Shown here: one piece after another, positions 44,415-53,685 of the stretch | How the letters are laid out: every line of letters starts with the position of its first letter | How positions within the stretch are numbered: position 1 is the first letter of the stretch | Assembly (NCBI RefSeq): GCF_006494775.1 | Contig: NZ_CP041146.1 | Span: forward strand, 3,906,001 to 3,970,000 | Reading direction: 5' to 3' | Origin: Nocardioides humi | GTDB taxonomy: Bacteria; Actinomycetota; Actinomycetes; Propionibacteriales; Nocardioidaceae | Length of the DNA: 64,000 nt | Notes under the pieces: model-generated | Seen by the model: the letters and a program-made list of their open reading frames with translations, nothing else | What the model was told of the DNA's origin: nothing | Databases searched by the model: none | Translations under genes and position numbers: made by a program

Positions 44415-44479
44415 ACGGCGCCCCATGCATTCTTGTAGCGAGATCGGCGAATCGACTACAAGAATGCATGGGGCGCCGT
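44415..44479. repeat. 24-bp perfect inverted repeat (65-bp hairpin)
   Basis: Positions 44415-44438 pair perfectly with 44456-44479 around a 17-base loop. The stem contains ATGCATTCTTG. It lies between the MBL gene stop and the thiamine riboswitch promoter. It is a strong terminator or REP-like element; with no T run on either side the direction cannot be told. Confidence 0.8.
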
Positions 44480-44529
44480 TCTCATGAGACCGGCGTGAGC
44501 ACCAGCAGCGCCGTCGCTAGACTGACGAG

Positions 44530-44622
44530 GTCAGACAGGGGAGCACCACGAGGTGCTGAGAGTGCGGCCCGAGCCGCAGACCCTCCGAACCTGATCCGGT
44601 TAGCACCGGCGAAGGGAGTCAA
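44530..44622 (+). ncRNA. TPP riboswitch
   Basis: The conserved THI-box parts are present in order: GGGGAGC (44538-44544), GCTGAGA (44555-44561), ACCCT (44580-44584), AACCTGATCCGGTTAGCACC (44588-44607) and GGCGAAGGGA (44608-44617). It senses thiamine pyrophosphate and controls the thiamine importer that starts 3 bases later. A TAGACT at 44518-44523 may be the promoter -10. Since the switch ends at the ATG, control is probably by hiding the ribosome-binding site (GAAGGGAG). Confidence 0.95.
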
Positions 44623-44625
44623 CCG

Positions 44626-45684
44626 ATGCGTACGCGCATGCTCACCGGCCTCGCGGCCCTCACCGCCACCGCCCTGCTCGCCAGCGGCTGCTCGCTCCTC
44701 GGCACCGAGGACGACGGCAGCGCGAGCGACGGCTCGACGGTCACGCTGGTGACCCACGAGTCGTTCGCGATCCCCGACGAGCTGGTGAAGGCGTTCGAGG
44801 AGGAGTCGGGCTATCGGCTCCGGATCAGCAAGCTCGAGGACGCCGGGGCGCTGACCAACCAGCTGGTCCTGACCAAGGACGACCTGGTCGGCGACGTCGT
44901 GTTCGGGATCGACAACACCTTCGCGACCCGCGCGGTCGACGAGGGGGTGTTCGCCTCGTACGCGCCCGCGCTTCCCGAGGGCGCCGCGGCCCACGAGCTG
45001 GAGGGCGACGAGCAGGACGCGCTCACGCCCATCGACACCGGCAACGTCTGCGTCAACGTCGACGACGCGTGGTTCGCGGAGCAGGACATCCCGGCGCCCA
45101 AGGGCCTCGACGACCTGACCAAGCCCGTCTACCGGGACCTGTTCGTGATCCCGGGCGCCAGCACCAGCTCGCCCGGCCTGGCGTTCCTGCTCGCCACCAT
45201 CGGGAAGTACGGCGACGACTGGTCGTCGTACTGGACGAGGCTCGTCGCCAACGGCGCCAAGGTCGTCAAGGGCTGGTCCGACGCCTACTACACCGACTTC
45301 ACCTTCTCCGGCGGCGACCGGCCGATCGTCGTGTCCTACGACTCCTCGCCCGCGTTCACGCTCGACGAGTCGGGCGAGGGGACCAGCACGAGCGCGCTGC
45401 TCGACGGCTGCTTCGAGCAGGTGGAGTACGCCGGCGTCCTCGACGGCGACACGACCAACACCGCCGGCGCCCACGCCGTGATCGACTGGCTGCTGTCGCC
45501 CGAGGTGCAGGCCGCACTGCCCGAGTCGATGTACGTGTTCCCGGTCGCCGAGGACACCGAGCTCCCGGCCGACTGGGCGCGGTTCGCGAAGCGGCCGGAG
45601 ACGACCGAGCGGGTCGCACCGGCCGAGATCGCGACCGAGCGCAAGGCGTGGCTGGAGGAGTGGACGGAGATCGTCTCGCGATGA
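44626..45684 (+). CDS. thiB: Thiamine ABC transporter substrate-binding lipoprotein
   Basis: A 352-aa exported lipoprotein, with signal peptide and lipobox LLASGC (Cys22). The mature part is a type II solute-binding protein (VTLVTHESFAIPDELVKAFEEESGY...) matching the ThiB group, with aromatic residues (YYTDF, W) lining the pocket. It is under the TPP riboswitch and is followed by permease and ATPase with 4-base overlaps, so a thiamine or TPP importer is well supported by context. Confidence 0.92.
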   Translation: MRTRMLTGLAALTATALLASGCSLLGTEDDGSASDGSTVTLVTHESFAIPDELVKAFEEESGYRLRISKLEDAGALTNQLVLTKDDLVGDVVFGIDNTFATRAVDEGVFASYAPALPEGAAAHELEGDEQDALTPIDTGNVCVNVDDAWFAEQDIPAPKGLDDLTKPVYRDLFVIPGASTSSPGLAFLLATIGKYGDDWSSYWTRLVANGAKVVKGWSDAYYTDFTFSGGDRPIVVSYDSSPAFTLDESGEGTSTSALLDGCFEQVEYAGVLDGDTTNTAGAHAVIDWLLSPEVQAALPESMYVFPVAEDTELPADWARFAKRPETTERVAPAEIATERKAWLEEWTEIVSR

Positions 45685-47312
45685 CCCGCCGGCTGGGACT
45701 GGGGCTGCTCGCCGCGGTCCCGGTCGCCGTCGTCGCCGTCTTCTTCGTGCTCCCCGTCGGCGCGATGCTCCAGCGGGGCGTGTGGCCGGACGGCTCGTTC
45801 GACCCGGGCGCCGTGCTCGACGTGCTGCGCCGTCCACGCACGGGGCGGGTGCTGTGGTTCACGGTGTGGACCAGCACCGTCGCGACCCTGGTCGCGGTCC
45901 TGCTCGGCCTCCCGGCGGCGTACGTCCTGCACCGCCTCCGGTTCCCCGGCCGGGCGCTGGTGCGCACCGCGCTGCTGGTGCCCTTCGTGCTGCCGACGGT
46001 CGTCGTCGGCCTGGCCGTGCGCCAGCTGATCGCGTCCTCGGGGCCGCTGGGCTTCCTCGACCTGGACGGTACGCCGGTCGCGATCCTGATCGGCCTCGTC
46101 TTCTTCAACGTCGCCGTGGTGATCCGTACCGTCGGCGCCGCCTGGGAGGGCCTCGACCGCCGTCCCGCGGAGGCCGCCGCGGCGCTGGGGGCGACGCCGG
46201 CGCAGGTCTTCCGGACGGTCACCCTGCCGGCGCTGCGCCCGGCGATCGTCTCGGCGGCGAGCGTGGTCTTCCTGTTCTGCGCGACCGCCTTCGGCGTCGT
46301 GCTCGTCCTCGGCGGCGTGCGGTACTCCTCGGTCGAGACCGAGATCTACCTGCTCACCGCGGACCTCCTGGACCTGCCCGCCGCTGCGGCGCTCTCGCTC
46401 GTGCAGATGCTGGCGGTCGTGGCGCTGCTCGTCGTGGTCGGCCGGCTGCGCGCCGTACCCGATCCGACGGTACGACGCGTCGCGGCCGCCCCCACGCGCC
46501 CGCGGCGCCGCGACGTCCCGGCGGTGGCGATGACGCTGCTGACCCTCGGCCTGGTCTCGCTGCCGGTGCTGGCCCTCGTCGTCGGCTCGGTACGACGCGA
46601 GGGCCGGTGGAGCCTCGCGTACTACCGCGCCCTCGGCGGCTCGGCCGAGGGCCTGCTGCAGACCTCGGTCGCCGACGCGCTGGCGGCGTCCCTGCGGATC
46701 GCGGTCGACGCGACCTGGATGTCGCTGTCCCTCGGCCTGGTGGTGGCGTTCGTGGTGACCCGCACCGTCCGCACCCGGGCCGGGCGGCGGGCGCGGGCGG
46801 TGCTCGACGGGTTCTTCATGCTCCCGCTCGGCGTCTCCGCGGTGACCCTCGGCTTCGGCTTCCTCATCGCCCTCGACTCCCCGCCGCTCGACCTGCGCTC
46901 CAGCCCGGTACTGGTGCCGATCGCCCAGGCGCTGGTGGCGCTGCCGCTGGTCGTCCGCATCCTCGTGCCGGTGCTCGCCGGCATCGACGACCGTCAGCGC
47001 CAGGCCGCGGCGTCCCTGGGGGCCGGCCCGCTGCGCACCCTGCTCACCGTCGACCTGGCCGTGGTCTGGCGCCCGCTGCTGGCCGCCGCGGGCTTCGCGT
47101 TCGCGGTGTCGCTGGGGGAGTTCGGCGCGACCTCGTTCATCGTGCGTCCGGCCGAGCCGACGCTGCCGGTGGTGATCTACCGGCTGCTCGGGCACCCCGG
47201 CGCGCTCAACTACGGCACCGCCATGGCCGCGTCGGTCGTGCTCGCCGCCGTGACCGCCGGTGTCATCCTCGTCGTCGAGCGGCTGCGGGTGCCGGCTGTA
47301 GGAGCGTGGTGA
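45681..47312 (+). CDS. thiP: Thiamine ABC transporter permease (fused two-unit, ThiP-like)
   Basis: A 543-aa permease with about 12 membrane segments arranged as two binding-protein-dependent permease halves. Each half carries an EAA loop (EAAAALGATPAQVFRTVTLP near residue 170; RQAAASLGAGPLRTLLTVDL near residue 440). The fused layout is typical of ThiP and iron permeases. ATG 45681 overlaps thiB (ATGA), and the end overlaps the ATPase (GTGA). Confidence 0.92.
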   Translation: MTRRLGLGLLAAVPVAVVAVFFVLPVGAMLQRGVWPDGSFDPGAVLDVLRRPRTGRVLWFTVWTSTVATLVAVLLGLPAAYVLHRLRFPGRALVRTALLVPFVLPTVVVGLAVRQLIASSGPLGFLDLDGTPVAILIGLVFFNVAVVIRTVGAAWEGLDRRPAEAAAALGATPAQVFRTVTLPALRPAIVSAASVVFLFCATAFGVVLVLGGVRYSSVETEIYLLTADLLDLPAAAALSLVQMLAVVALLVVVGRLRAVPDPTVRRVAAAPTRPRRRDVPAVAMTLLTLGLVSLPVLALVVGSVRREGRWSLAYYRALGGSAEGLLQTSVADALAASLRIAVDATWMSLSLGLVVAFVVTRTVRTRAGRRARAVLDGFFMLPLGVSAVTLGFGFLIALDSPPLDLRSSPVLVPIAQALVALPLVVRILVPVLAGIDDRQRQAAASLGAGPLRTLLTVDLAVVWRPLLAAAGFAFAVSLGEFGATSFIVRPAEPTLPVVIYRLLGHPGALNYGTAMAASVVLAAVTAGVILVVERLRVPAVGAW

Positions 47313-48340
47313 GCGTGTTGGACCTGCAGGGAGTCACCGTCGCCTTCGACGGCACCGTGGCCGTCGACGACGTCGACCTGGCGGTCGCGGACGGTGCCGT
47401 GCTCGCCGTCCTCGGGCCGTCGGGCTGCGGCAAGTCCACGCTGCTGCGCGCCGTCGCCGGGCTCGAGCCGCTGGCCGCCGGCCGGATCGCGTGGGACGGT
47501 GCCGACCTCGCCGGCACGCCCACCCACCGCCGCGGCTTCGCGCTGATGTTCCAGGACGGCCAGCTGTTCGACCACCTGACCGTGGCCCGCAACGTCGGCT
47601 ACGCCCGCCGCCTGCAGGGCCTGTCCCGGACCGCCGTCCGGGCCGAGGTCGCCGACCTGCTCGACCTCGTCGGTCTCGGCGGGTACGCCGACCGCCTGCC
47701 CCGCACCCTGTCCGGCGGCGAGCGGCAGCGGGTCGCCCTCGCCCGCTCGCTCGCCGCGCGGCCCCGGCTGCTGCTGCTCGACGAGCCGCTCAGCGCCCTC
47801 GACGCCGGCCTGCGCGGCCGCCTGGCCGCCGATCTTCGGCAGATCCTCACCGAGTCCGGCACGACGGCGCTGCTGGTCACCCACGACCAGGACGAGGCGT
47901 TCGCCGTCGCCGACCGGCTGGCCGTGATGCGCGCCGGCCGGATCGTGCAGGAGGGACCCACCGGCGAGGTCTGGGCGGCGCCCGCCGACGCCGACACCGC
48001 GTTCTTCCTCGGCTACGGCCGGGTGCTCACCGGGGCGCCCGCCGCCACGCTGCTCCGGCACGCCGGCCGGGAGCCGGCGCCCGCGGTCGCGCTCCGGGCG
48101 TCCGCCGTGCTGGCCGGTCCCGACCTGCGCGACGGGCTGCCCGCCGTGGTCCGCAGCTTCCGCCCGACCCCGGACGCCGGCCGGCTCGTGGTCTCCGTCG
48201 AGGGCGTCGGCGAGCTCGACGCGGTCGGCGTGCCGGGCTGGGTCCCCGAGCCGGGCCGGCCCGTCGTCGTACGTGTGGAACCACACGGCATCGCGGTCCT
48301 GCCGGGCGGTGCCGCCGGACCGGCTGGCGAGGCACCGTAG
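47309..48340 (+). CDS. thiQ: Thiamine ABC transporter ATPase
   Basis: A 343-aa ATPase: Walker A GPSGCGKST, Q-loop LMFQDGQLFDHLTV, signature LSGGERQRV, Walker B LLLLDEPLSALD, H-loop LLVTHDQDEA. The extra C-terminal about 110 residues form a TOBE-like domain (VVRSFRPTPDAGRLVVSVEG). GTG 47309 overlaps thiP. It completes the riboswitch-controlled operon. Confidence 0.93.
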   Translation: MSVLDLQGVTVAFDGTVAVDDVDLAVADGAVLAVLGPSGCGKSTLLRAVAGLEPLAAGRIAWDGADLAGTPTHRRGFALMFQDGQLFDHLTVARNVGYARRLQGLSRTAVRAEVADLLDLVGLGGYADRLPRTLSGGERQRVALARSLAARPRLLLLDEPLSALDAGLRGRLAADLRQILTESGTTALLVTHDQDEAFAVADRLAVMRAGRIVQEGPTGEVWAAPADADTAFFLGYGRVLTGAPAATLLRHAGREPAPAVALRASAVLAGPDLRDGLPAVVRSFRPTPDAGRLVVSVEGVGELDAVGVPGWVPEPGRPVVVRVEPHGIAVLPGGAAGPAGEAP

Positions 48341-48350
48341 GATCCCTCGG

Positions 48351-49427
48351 GTGTACCGCCGCGCCTACACCCTGCTCATCGGCACGGCCGCGCTCATGCT
48401 GGGCCTCGCGGTCTTCACCGCGTGGAAGCTGGACCGCCGGCTCCTCGACCCCGAGGGGAGCTTCCTCGGACCGTCGTACATCCGGCTGCCGCTGCTCCTC
48501 CTCGGCGCCCTCCTGCTCGACCTCCTCCCGCTGGCGCTGTGGAAGGCGCACGGGCGCCCGAGCCGGGTGCTGCCGGTCGTGCGGGAGCGGCTGCGCACGC
48601 ACTGGACCCGCGAGCGCGCGACGCTGGTCGCGATCGGCGTCATCAGCTTCTACCTGACCTACGTCAGCTACCGGAACCTCAAGTCGTTCCTGCCGTTCGT
48701 GCGCTCCGACCCGGCCGCCGCGGCCGGCGAGGTGAAGGCGCTGTCCTACGACCGCGAGCTGCACATCCTGGACCGGGTCATGTTCTTCGGCCACGACCCG
48801 AGCGACGTGCTGCACGGCCTGCTGGGCACGAGCCTCACCGCCGAGATCCTCTCGCCGATCTACCTGATGTTCCTGCCGCTCGTGCCGCTGGGCGTCACGG
48901 CCTGGCTGGTCTGGTCGCGCAACTACTCCTTCGGCTACTGGTTCGTGACCTCGCAGTGCCTGGCCTGGTCGCTCGGCACGCTGTCCTACTACCTGCTGCC
49001 CACGCTCGGCCCCGGCATCGCCTACTGGCCGGAGTACACCTCGCTCGCCCACACCGGCACGACCGACCTGATGGACAGCATCGTCCGGGCCCGCGGCAAC
49101 GTCCTGTACGGCGGCGCCACCGGCTCGGTGAACTCCATCGCCGGCTTCGCCAGCCTGCACTGCGCGATCACCCTGCTGTTCGCGCTGATGGTCCAGTACA
49201 CGCTGCGCTCCAAGGTCCTCAAGTGGGTCTTCTGGGTGAACTTCGGCCTCACCGTCGTCGCCACCCTGTACTTCGGCTGGCACTACGTCGCCGACGACCT
49301 CGCCGGCATCGCGATCGCCATCGTGTCCTTCTACGTCGGCGGCATCGCCAGCGGGCAGAAGTTCGACCGACATCTGCACTCGCATCCGACGACCACCACG
49401 TCGAAGATCCCCGTCGAGGTCGACTGA
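48351..49427 (+). CDS. PAP2-superfamily (inositolphosphotransferase-like) membrane protein
   Basis: A 358-aa protein with about seven membrane helices. The PAP2 motifs are GFASLHCAI (PSxH-like) and FGWHYVADDLAG (H-Y-x-x-D), as in the Aur1/Ipt1-like PAP2_3 group that handles lipid-linked phosphate or inositol phosphate head groups. The N-terminal helix is near residues 5-25. GTG 48351 follows the thiQ stop by 10 bases, so it may share its transcript, although function suggests no link. Confidence 0.85.
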   Translation: MYRRAYTLLIGTAALMLGLAVFTAWKLDRRLLDPEGSFLGPSYIRLPLLLLGALLLDLLPLALWKAHGRPSRVLPVVRERLRTHWTRERATLVAIGVISFYLTYVSYRNLKSFLPFVRSDPAAAAGEVKALSYDRELHILDRVMFFGHDPSDVLHGLLGTSLTAEILSPIYLMFLPLVPLGVTAWLVWSRNYSFGYWFVTSQCLAWSLGTLSYYLLPTLGPGIAYWPEYTSLAHTGTTDLMDSIVRARGNVLYGGATGSVNSIAGFASLHCAITLLFALMVQYTLRSKVLKWVFWVNFGLTVVATLYFGWHYVADDLAGIAIAIVSFYVGGIASGQKFDRHLHSHPTTTTSKIPVEVD

Positions 49428-49433
49428 GCCGTC

Positions 49434-49557
49434 GCGACCCGGCGCATCCTGACCCCGGATCCTCGCCGACCCGGCGCGTCCTCACCTGTCGCGCCCGCCG
49501 ACCCGGCGCAAACCGCCCCGGCTCGCTGCGCTCGCGGGCAGTTTCCGCCGGGTCGGC
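49434..49557. repeat. Repeated CGACCCGGCGC units and inverted repeat
   Basis: The unit CGACCCGGCGC occurs three times (near 49435, 49467 and 49499). The third is the left arm of a 17-bp inverted repeat with one mismatch (49497-49513 and 49541-49557). GGCTCGCTGCGCTC occurs twice (49520-49533 and 49564-49577). The stretch follows the PAP2 gene and could end its transcript. Confidence 0.6.
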
Positions 49558-49593
49558 TGCGGCGGCTCGCTGCGCTCCCGCCCGGACCTGGCT

Positions 49594-49613
49594 GAATTAC
49601 AAGTGTGTAATTC
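49594..49613. promoter_or_regulatory. AT-rich inverted repeat upstream of the NlpC/P60 gene
   Basis: GAATTAC-AAGTGT-GTAATTC is a perfect 7-6-7 inverted repeat. The following 70 bases are the most AT-rich of the window and contain GAGATTTTTGAGATTT. This is a likely promoter/operator or leader region for the cell-wall hydrolase at 49686. Confidence 0.4.
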
Positions 49614-49685
49614 GTCAAGGCGACACGCCGGTCACTTCTGAGATTTTTGAGATTTCTGTTTCGGATGTGACAAAAGAGCACTACG

Positions 49686-50966
49686 GTGACGCGAGTGCGT
49701 TTCCCCAGCCTCGGTACCGGCCTGCTCGCCCTCGTCGTGACGGCGGTGGTCTGCATCCCCGGGGCCCAGGCGGACCCGCCGGTGGACCCGGCCGGCCCGG
49801 CGCCCGCCGTACCGGCCGCGCCGACCGCCGAGGACGTGCAGGCGGCGCAGGAGCGGGCCGGGGCCGCGGAGGGCGACGTCGCCGTGATCCAGCAGCGACT
49901 CGCCGACGCCGCCGCCCGGCTCGACGCCGCGACGATCCGGGCCGCCCGCGCGACCGAGGCGTGGAACGGCGCCCGCTGGTCCGCTCGCAACGCCCGGGCC
50001 GCCGCCCGGCAGGCGACCGCCGATGCCGCCGTGGCCGACCAGACGCTGGCGGTGCACAAGGAGGCGTTCCGCGACGCCGTCATCACCGCCCAGGGCATGG
50101 GCCTGGACATCTCCGTCGTCGAGGCGCTGGTGAGCGCCGACGGCATGGACACGCTCCTCGAGCAGTCCTCGGCGAGCGAGTACGTCCAGTCGCTCTTCGA
50201 CCAGCGCCGCGACGAGTACGTCGCCGCCGCCTCCGCCGCCGCGACCGCCGCCGAGACGGCGACCGCGGCCGCCGAGGAGGCCGACCGGGCGCTGGCCGAC
50301 GCCCGGGCCGCGCGGGACGAGGCGCGCGCGGCCGCCCGCGACGCGGAGGCGGTCACGGCGCGGATCGAGGGACGTCGTACCAAGCTGGTCCGGCGGCTCG
50401 CCCGGCTCCAGGGCGTCAGTGTGGCGGTCGCGCGGGCCCGGCAGGAGGCGGTCGACGCGGAGGCGGCGGCCGAGGCGGCCGCAGCCGTGCGGGCGGCCGA
50501 GGCCGAGCAGGCCGCCCAGGACAAGGCGGCGGACAAGACGGCGGACGAGAAGGAGCCGGGCGGGCAGGAGCCGGCGGCCGACGAGCCCGCCCCCGCTCCC
50601 GCCGACGGCGCCCAGGCCGCGATCGCCTTCGCCCGCGCCCAGCTCGGCGAGCCCTACCGCTGGGGCGCCGCCGGCCCTGGCGCCTGGGACTGCTCCGGCC
50701 TGGTCGCCCAGGCCTGGGCCGCCGCGGGCAAGGCGCTCCCGCACTACTCCGTCGCCCAGTACGAGCAGTCCACGCCGATCGGCCGCGACCAGCTCCGCCC
50801 CGGCGACCTCGTCTTCTGGGCCGACGGCGGCAAGCCGTCGTCGATCTTCCACGTCGCGCTCTACGCCGGCGACGGCCGGATCATCCACGCCCCGCGCACC
50901 GGTCGCCCGGTCAGCGAGGAGTCGATCGACTACTGGCGCACGCCCGACTTCTTCGCACGCCCCTGA
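49686..50966 (+). CDS. Secreted NlpC/P60 peptidoglycan endopeptidase
   Basis: A 426-aa exported protein. It has a signal peptide (residues 1-30), a long Ala/Arg/Glu-rich coiled coil (about 45-290), an acidic Pro linker, and a C-terminal NlpC/P60 domain with Cys336 (WDCSGLV), His389 (FHVALYAGDG) and His401 (IIHAPRTG). Coiled-coil NlpC/P60 proteins (RipA/CwlO-like) cleave peptide stems during growth or division. GTG 49686 is used; GTG 49695 is an alternative. Confidence 0.92.
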   Translation: MTRVRFPSLGTGLLALVVTAVVCIPGAQADPPVDPAGPAPAVPAAPTAEDVQAAQERAGAAEGDVAVIQQRLADAAARLDAATIRAARATEAWNGARWSARNARAAARQATADAAVADQTLAVHKEAFRDAVITAQGMGLDISVVEALVSADGMDTLLEQSSASEYVQSLFDQRRDEYVAAASAAATAAETATAAAEEADRALADARAARDEARAAARDAEAVTARIEGRRTKLVRRLARLQGVSVAVARARQEAVDAEAAAEAAAAVRAAEAEQAAQDKAADKTADEKEPGGQEPAADEPAPAPADGAQAAIAFARAQLGEPYRWGAAGPGAWDCSGLVAQAWAAAGKALPHYSVAQYEQSTPIGRDQLRPGDLVFWADGGKPSSIFHVALYAGDGRIIHAPRTGRPVSEESIDYWRTPDFFARP

Positions 50967-51001
50967 CCCGCGCGTCACGCCGGAACGCTAGGTTCGTCCC
51001 C

Positions 51002-52993
51002 ATGGCCGAGGAGTCCACTGCGACCGCGCCCCCCGAGCTGAAGGTCGACGTCGCCGCGCTCACCGCGCTGCTCGACGGGAAGTACGCCGACGTCCGCCGC
51101 ACCGTGCGCGAGCTGCTGCCGTCGTACGCCTCCGTGCTGGAGGACGCCGAGACGATGCCGCGCGAGGAGTTCCGCGAGCGGGTCAAGGAGGTGGTGCTGG
51201 AGATGGCCGGCACCGGCGCCTCCGCGATGGGCTTCCCGGAGGAGTACGGAGGCGGGGGCGACATCGGCGCCTCGATCGCCGCCTTCGAGTCCCTCGCGTA
51301 CGGCGACCTGTCGGTGCTGGTCAAGGTCGGTGTGCAGTTCGGCCTGTTCGGCGGCGCGATCCTGCAGCTCGGCACCCAGCGCCACCACGACGCCTACCTC
51401 GCCGACGTCGTCAGCGGCCGGCTGCTCGGCTGCTTCGCGATGACCGAGACCGGCCACGGCAGCAATGTTCAGGCGCTCGGCACGGTCGCGACCTACGACC
51501 CCGCCACGAGCGAGTTCGTCGTCACCACGCCCACCCACGAGGCCGGCAAGGACTACATCGGCAACGCGGCGCGGCACGCCCGGGTGGCGGTGGTGTTCGC
51601 CCAGCTGGAGGTGGCCGGCGAGCGGCACGGCGTGCACGCGCTCGTCGTACCGCTGCGGGACGAGGCGGGCGAGCCCCTGCCCGGCGTACGGATCGAGGAC
51701 GACGGCGCCAAGATGGGCCTCAACGGCGTCGACAACGGCCGGATCTGGTTCGACGGCGTGCGGGTGCCGCGCGAGGCGCTGCTCAACCGGTTCGCCGACG
51801 TGACCGAGGACGGCGCCTACGTCAGCGAGATCGAGAGCCCCGGCCGCCGGTTCTTCACCATGCTCGGCACGCTCGTCCAGGGCCGCGTCTCGGTCGGCGC
51901 CGCGGGGGTGAGCGCGGCCAAGGTCGCTCTCACGATCGCGGTCCGCTACGGCCTGCTGCGGCGGCAGTTCGAGACCGGCGCGGAGCACGGTGGCGAGGAG
52001 AGCGGCGAGCAGCTGCTGCTCGACTACGGCCTGCACCAGCGGCGGCTGTTCCCCCGGCTGGCGCGGACCTACGCGCTGCACTTCGCCCAGGAGGTCCTGG
52101 CGGGCGAGCTGCACGACGTCTTCTCCGGCGTCCGCACCGACGAGGAGACCCGCCGGCTGCTGGAGTCCCGCGCGGCCGGCACGAAGGCGCTCACGACCTG
52201 GCACGCGACCGACGTGATCCAGGAGTGCCGGGAGGCGTGCGGCGGCGCGGGCTATCTCGCGGTCAACCGGTTCGCCGCGCTGAAGGCGGACACCGACGTG
52301 TTCACCACCTTCGAGGGCGACAACCACGTCCTGCTGCAGCTGGTGGGCAAGGGCCTGCTGACCGACTACGCGAGCGAGTTCTCCGACCTCGACCAGCTCG
52401 GCATGGTGCGCTTCGTGGCCGGGCTCGCGGTCGAGACGATCCTCGAGCGCACTCGCGTGCACCGGCTGCTGGAGCAGATCCGCGATGTCCTGCCCGGCGG
52501 CGGGAGCGACGAGTGGCACACCGACAGCGGCCTGCGCGACCCCAACTACCACCTCGCCATGTACCGGTTCCGCGAGGAGCATCTGATCGGCGGCGTGGCC
52601 CGGCGGCTCAAGCGCGGCGTCGACTCCGGCATGAACCCGGGCGAGGTCTTCTCGCGGGTCCAGGACCACGTCATCGCCGCCGCCCGCGCCCACGTCGAGC
52701 GGCTCGTGCTGGAGGCGTTCGTCGCGAAGGTCGAGAGCCTGCCGGACGACGACGGCGACCTGAAGCTGACCCTGAACCTGCTGTGCGACCTGCACGCCCT
52801 GTCCGGCATCGAGGCCGACCGCGGCTGGTTCATCGAGCACGGCCGGCTCACCACGCAGCGGTCCAAGGCGATCACCCGCGAGGTGGCCGAGCTGTGCCGC
52901 CGGGTCCGGCCGATCGCGCGCGAGCTGGTCGACGCGTTCGCCGTACCGACGTCGCTGCTGCGCGCCCCCGCACTCATCGGGGACGACGCATGA
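51002..52993 (+). CDS. Acyl-CoA oxidase/dehydrogenase-like flavoprotein
   Basis: A 663-aa enzyme of the acyl-CoA oxidase (peroxisomal ACOX-like) group, longer than ordinary dehydrogenases. It has the FAD-site regions CFAMTETGHGSNVQALGT and WHATDVIQECREACGGAGYLAVNRF, followed by DTDVFTTFEGDNHVLLQLVGKGLL with the likely catalytic Glu. The C-terminal 200-residue helical domain is typical of ACOX. It probably oxidises a fatty or branched acyl-CoA. It is translationally coupled to the methyltransferase gene (ATGA). Confidence 0.92.
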   Translation: MAEESTATAPPELKVDVAALTALLDGKYADVRRTVRELLPSYASVLEDAETMPREEFRERVKEVVLEMAGTGASAMGFPEEYGGGGDIGASIAAFESLAYGDLSVLVKVGVQFGLFGGAILQLGTQRHHDAYLADVVSGRLLGCFAMTETGHGSNVQALGTVATYDPATSEFVVTTPTHEAGKDYIGNAARHARVAVVFAQLEVAGERHGVHALVVPLRDEAGEPLPGVRIEDDGAKMGLNGVDNGRIWFDGVRVPREALLNRFADVTEDGAYVSEIESPGRRFFTMLGTLVQGRVSVGAAGVSAAKVALTIAVRYGLLRRQFETGAEHGGEESGEQLLLDYGLHQRRLFPRLARTYALHFAQEVLAGELHDVFSGVRTDEETRRLLESRAAGTKALTTWHATDVIQECREACGGAGYLAVNRFAALKADTDVFTTFEGDNHVLLQLVGKGLLTDYASEFSDLDQLGMVRFVAGLAVETILERTRVHRLLEQIRDVLPGGGSDEWHTDSGLRDPNYHLAMYRFREEHLIGGVARRLKRGVDSGMNPGEVFSRVQDHVIAAARAHVERLVLEAFVAKVESLPDDDGDLKLTLNLLCDLHALSGIEADRGWFIEHGRLTTQRSKAITREVAELCRRVRPIARELVDAFAVPTSLLRAPALIGDDA

Positions 52994-53685
52994 TCCGCTC
53001 GGCGCTCACCCGCGTCCCCGGCCTCGGCGGCTGGTCCGACGACCCGCTGTGGGCGTCCTTCTACGACTGGACCGTCGAGCACCCGAACGCCGGTGGCGCG
53101 CTCTGGCGGCTCGGCGTCAACAGCGATCTGCGCCGGCTCTACCGGGCCGCCGACGAGATCGGCCGGCAGCCCGCCGGCAGCCGGATCCTCGACATCCCCT
53201 GCGGGGGCGGCGTCGCGCTGCGCGGCCTGCGTCCCGGCCAGGGCGTGGAGTACGTCGCCGGCGACATCGCGCAGACCATGCTGGACCGCACGCTGCGGGT
53301 GGCCGAGCGGCGCGGCGTCGCCGACCAGGTCGTCCCGAGGATCGCCGACGTCGGCGACCTCCCCTTCGACGACGCCTCCTTCGACCTCGTCGTCACCTTC
53401 ACCGGCCTGCACTGCTTCCCCGACCCGGCCCGGGCGGTCGTCGAGATGGCGCGGGTGCTGCGCCCCGGCGGCGTCCTCACCGGCAGCGCGCTGCTCAACG
53501 ACACCGGCCTCCGGTTCGAGCCGATGCGCCGGGCCGGGCGGGTCGCCGGCCTGCTCGGCCCGGGCTGCACCAGCGCCGAGCTCGCGACCTGGTTCGCCGA
53601 GGAGGGCATCGCCGACCTCGTCCTCGAGCGCAGCGGCGCGATCGCCTACTTCCGCGGCGTCAAGCGCGAGGTCGCTCGCGGGTGA
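52990..53685 (+). CDS. SAM-dependent methyltransferase
   Basis: A 231-aa class I methyltransferase: motif I ILDIPCGGGVALRGL, GDIAQTMLDRTLR, motif II FDLVVTFTGLHCFPDP, and LRPGGVLTGSALL. The layout resembles UbiE/Methyltransf_11 lipid or small-molecule methyltransferases. It overlaps the acyl-CoA oxidase gene upstream and the TetR gene downstream (GTGA), so the three form one operon. Confidence 0.92.
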   Translation: MIRSALTRVPGLGGWSDDPLWASFYDWTVEHPNAGGALWRLGVNSDLRRLYRAADEIGRQPAGSRILDIPCGGGVALRGLRPGQGVEYVAGDIAQTMLDRTLRVAERRGVADQVVPRIADVGDLPFDDASFDLVVTFTGLHCFPDPARAVVEMARVLRPGGVLTGSALLNDTGLRFEPMRRAGRVAGLLGPGCTSAELATWFAEEGIADLVLERSGAIAYFRGVKREVARG

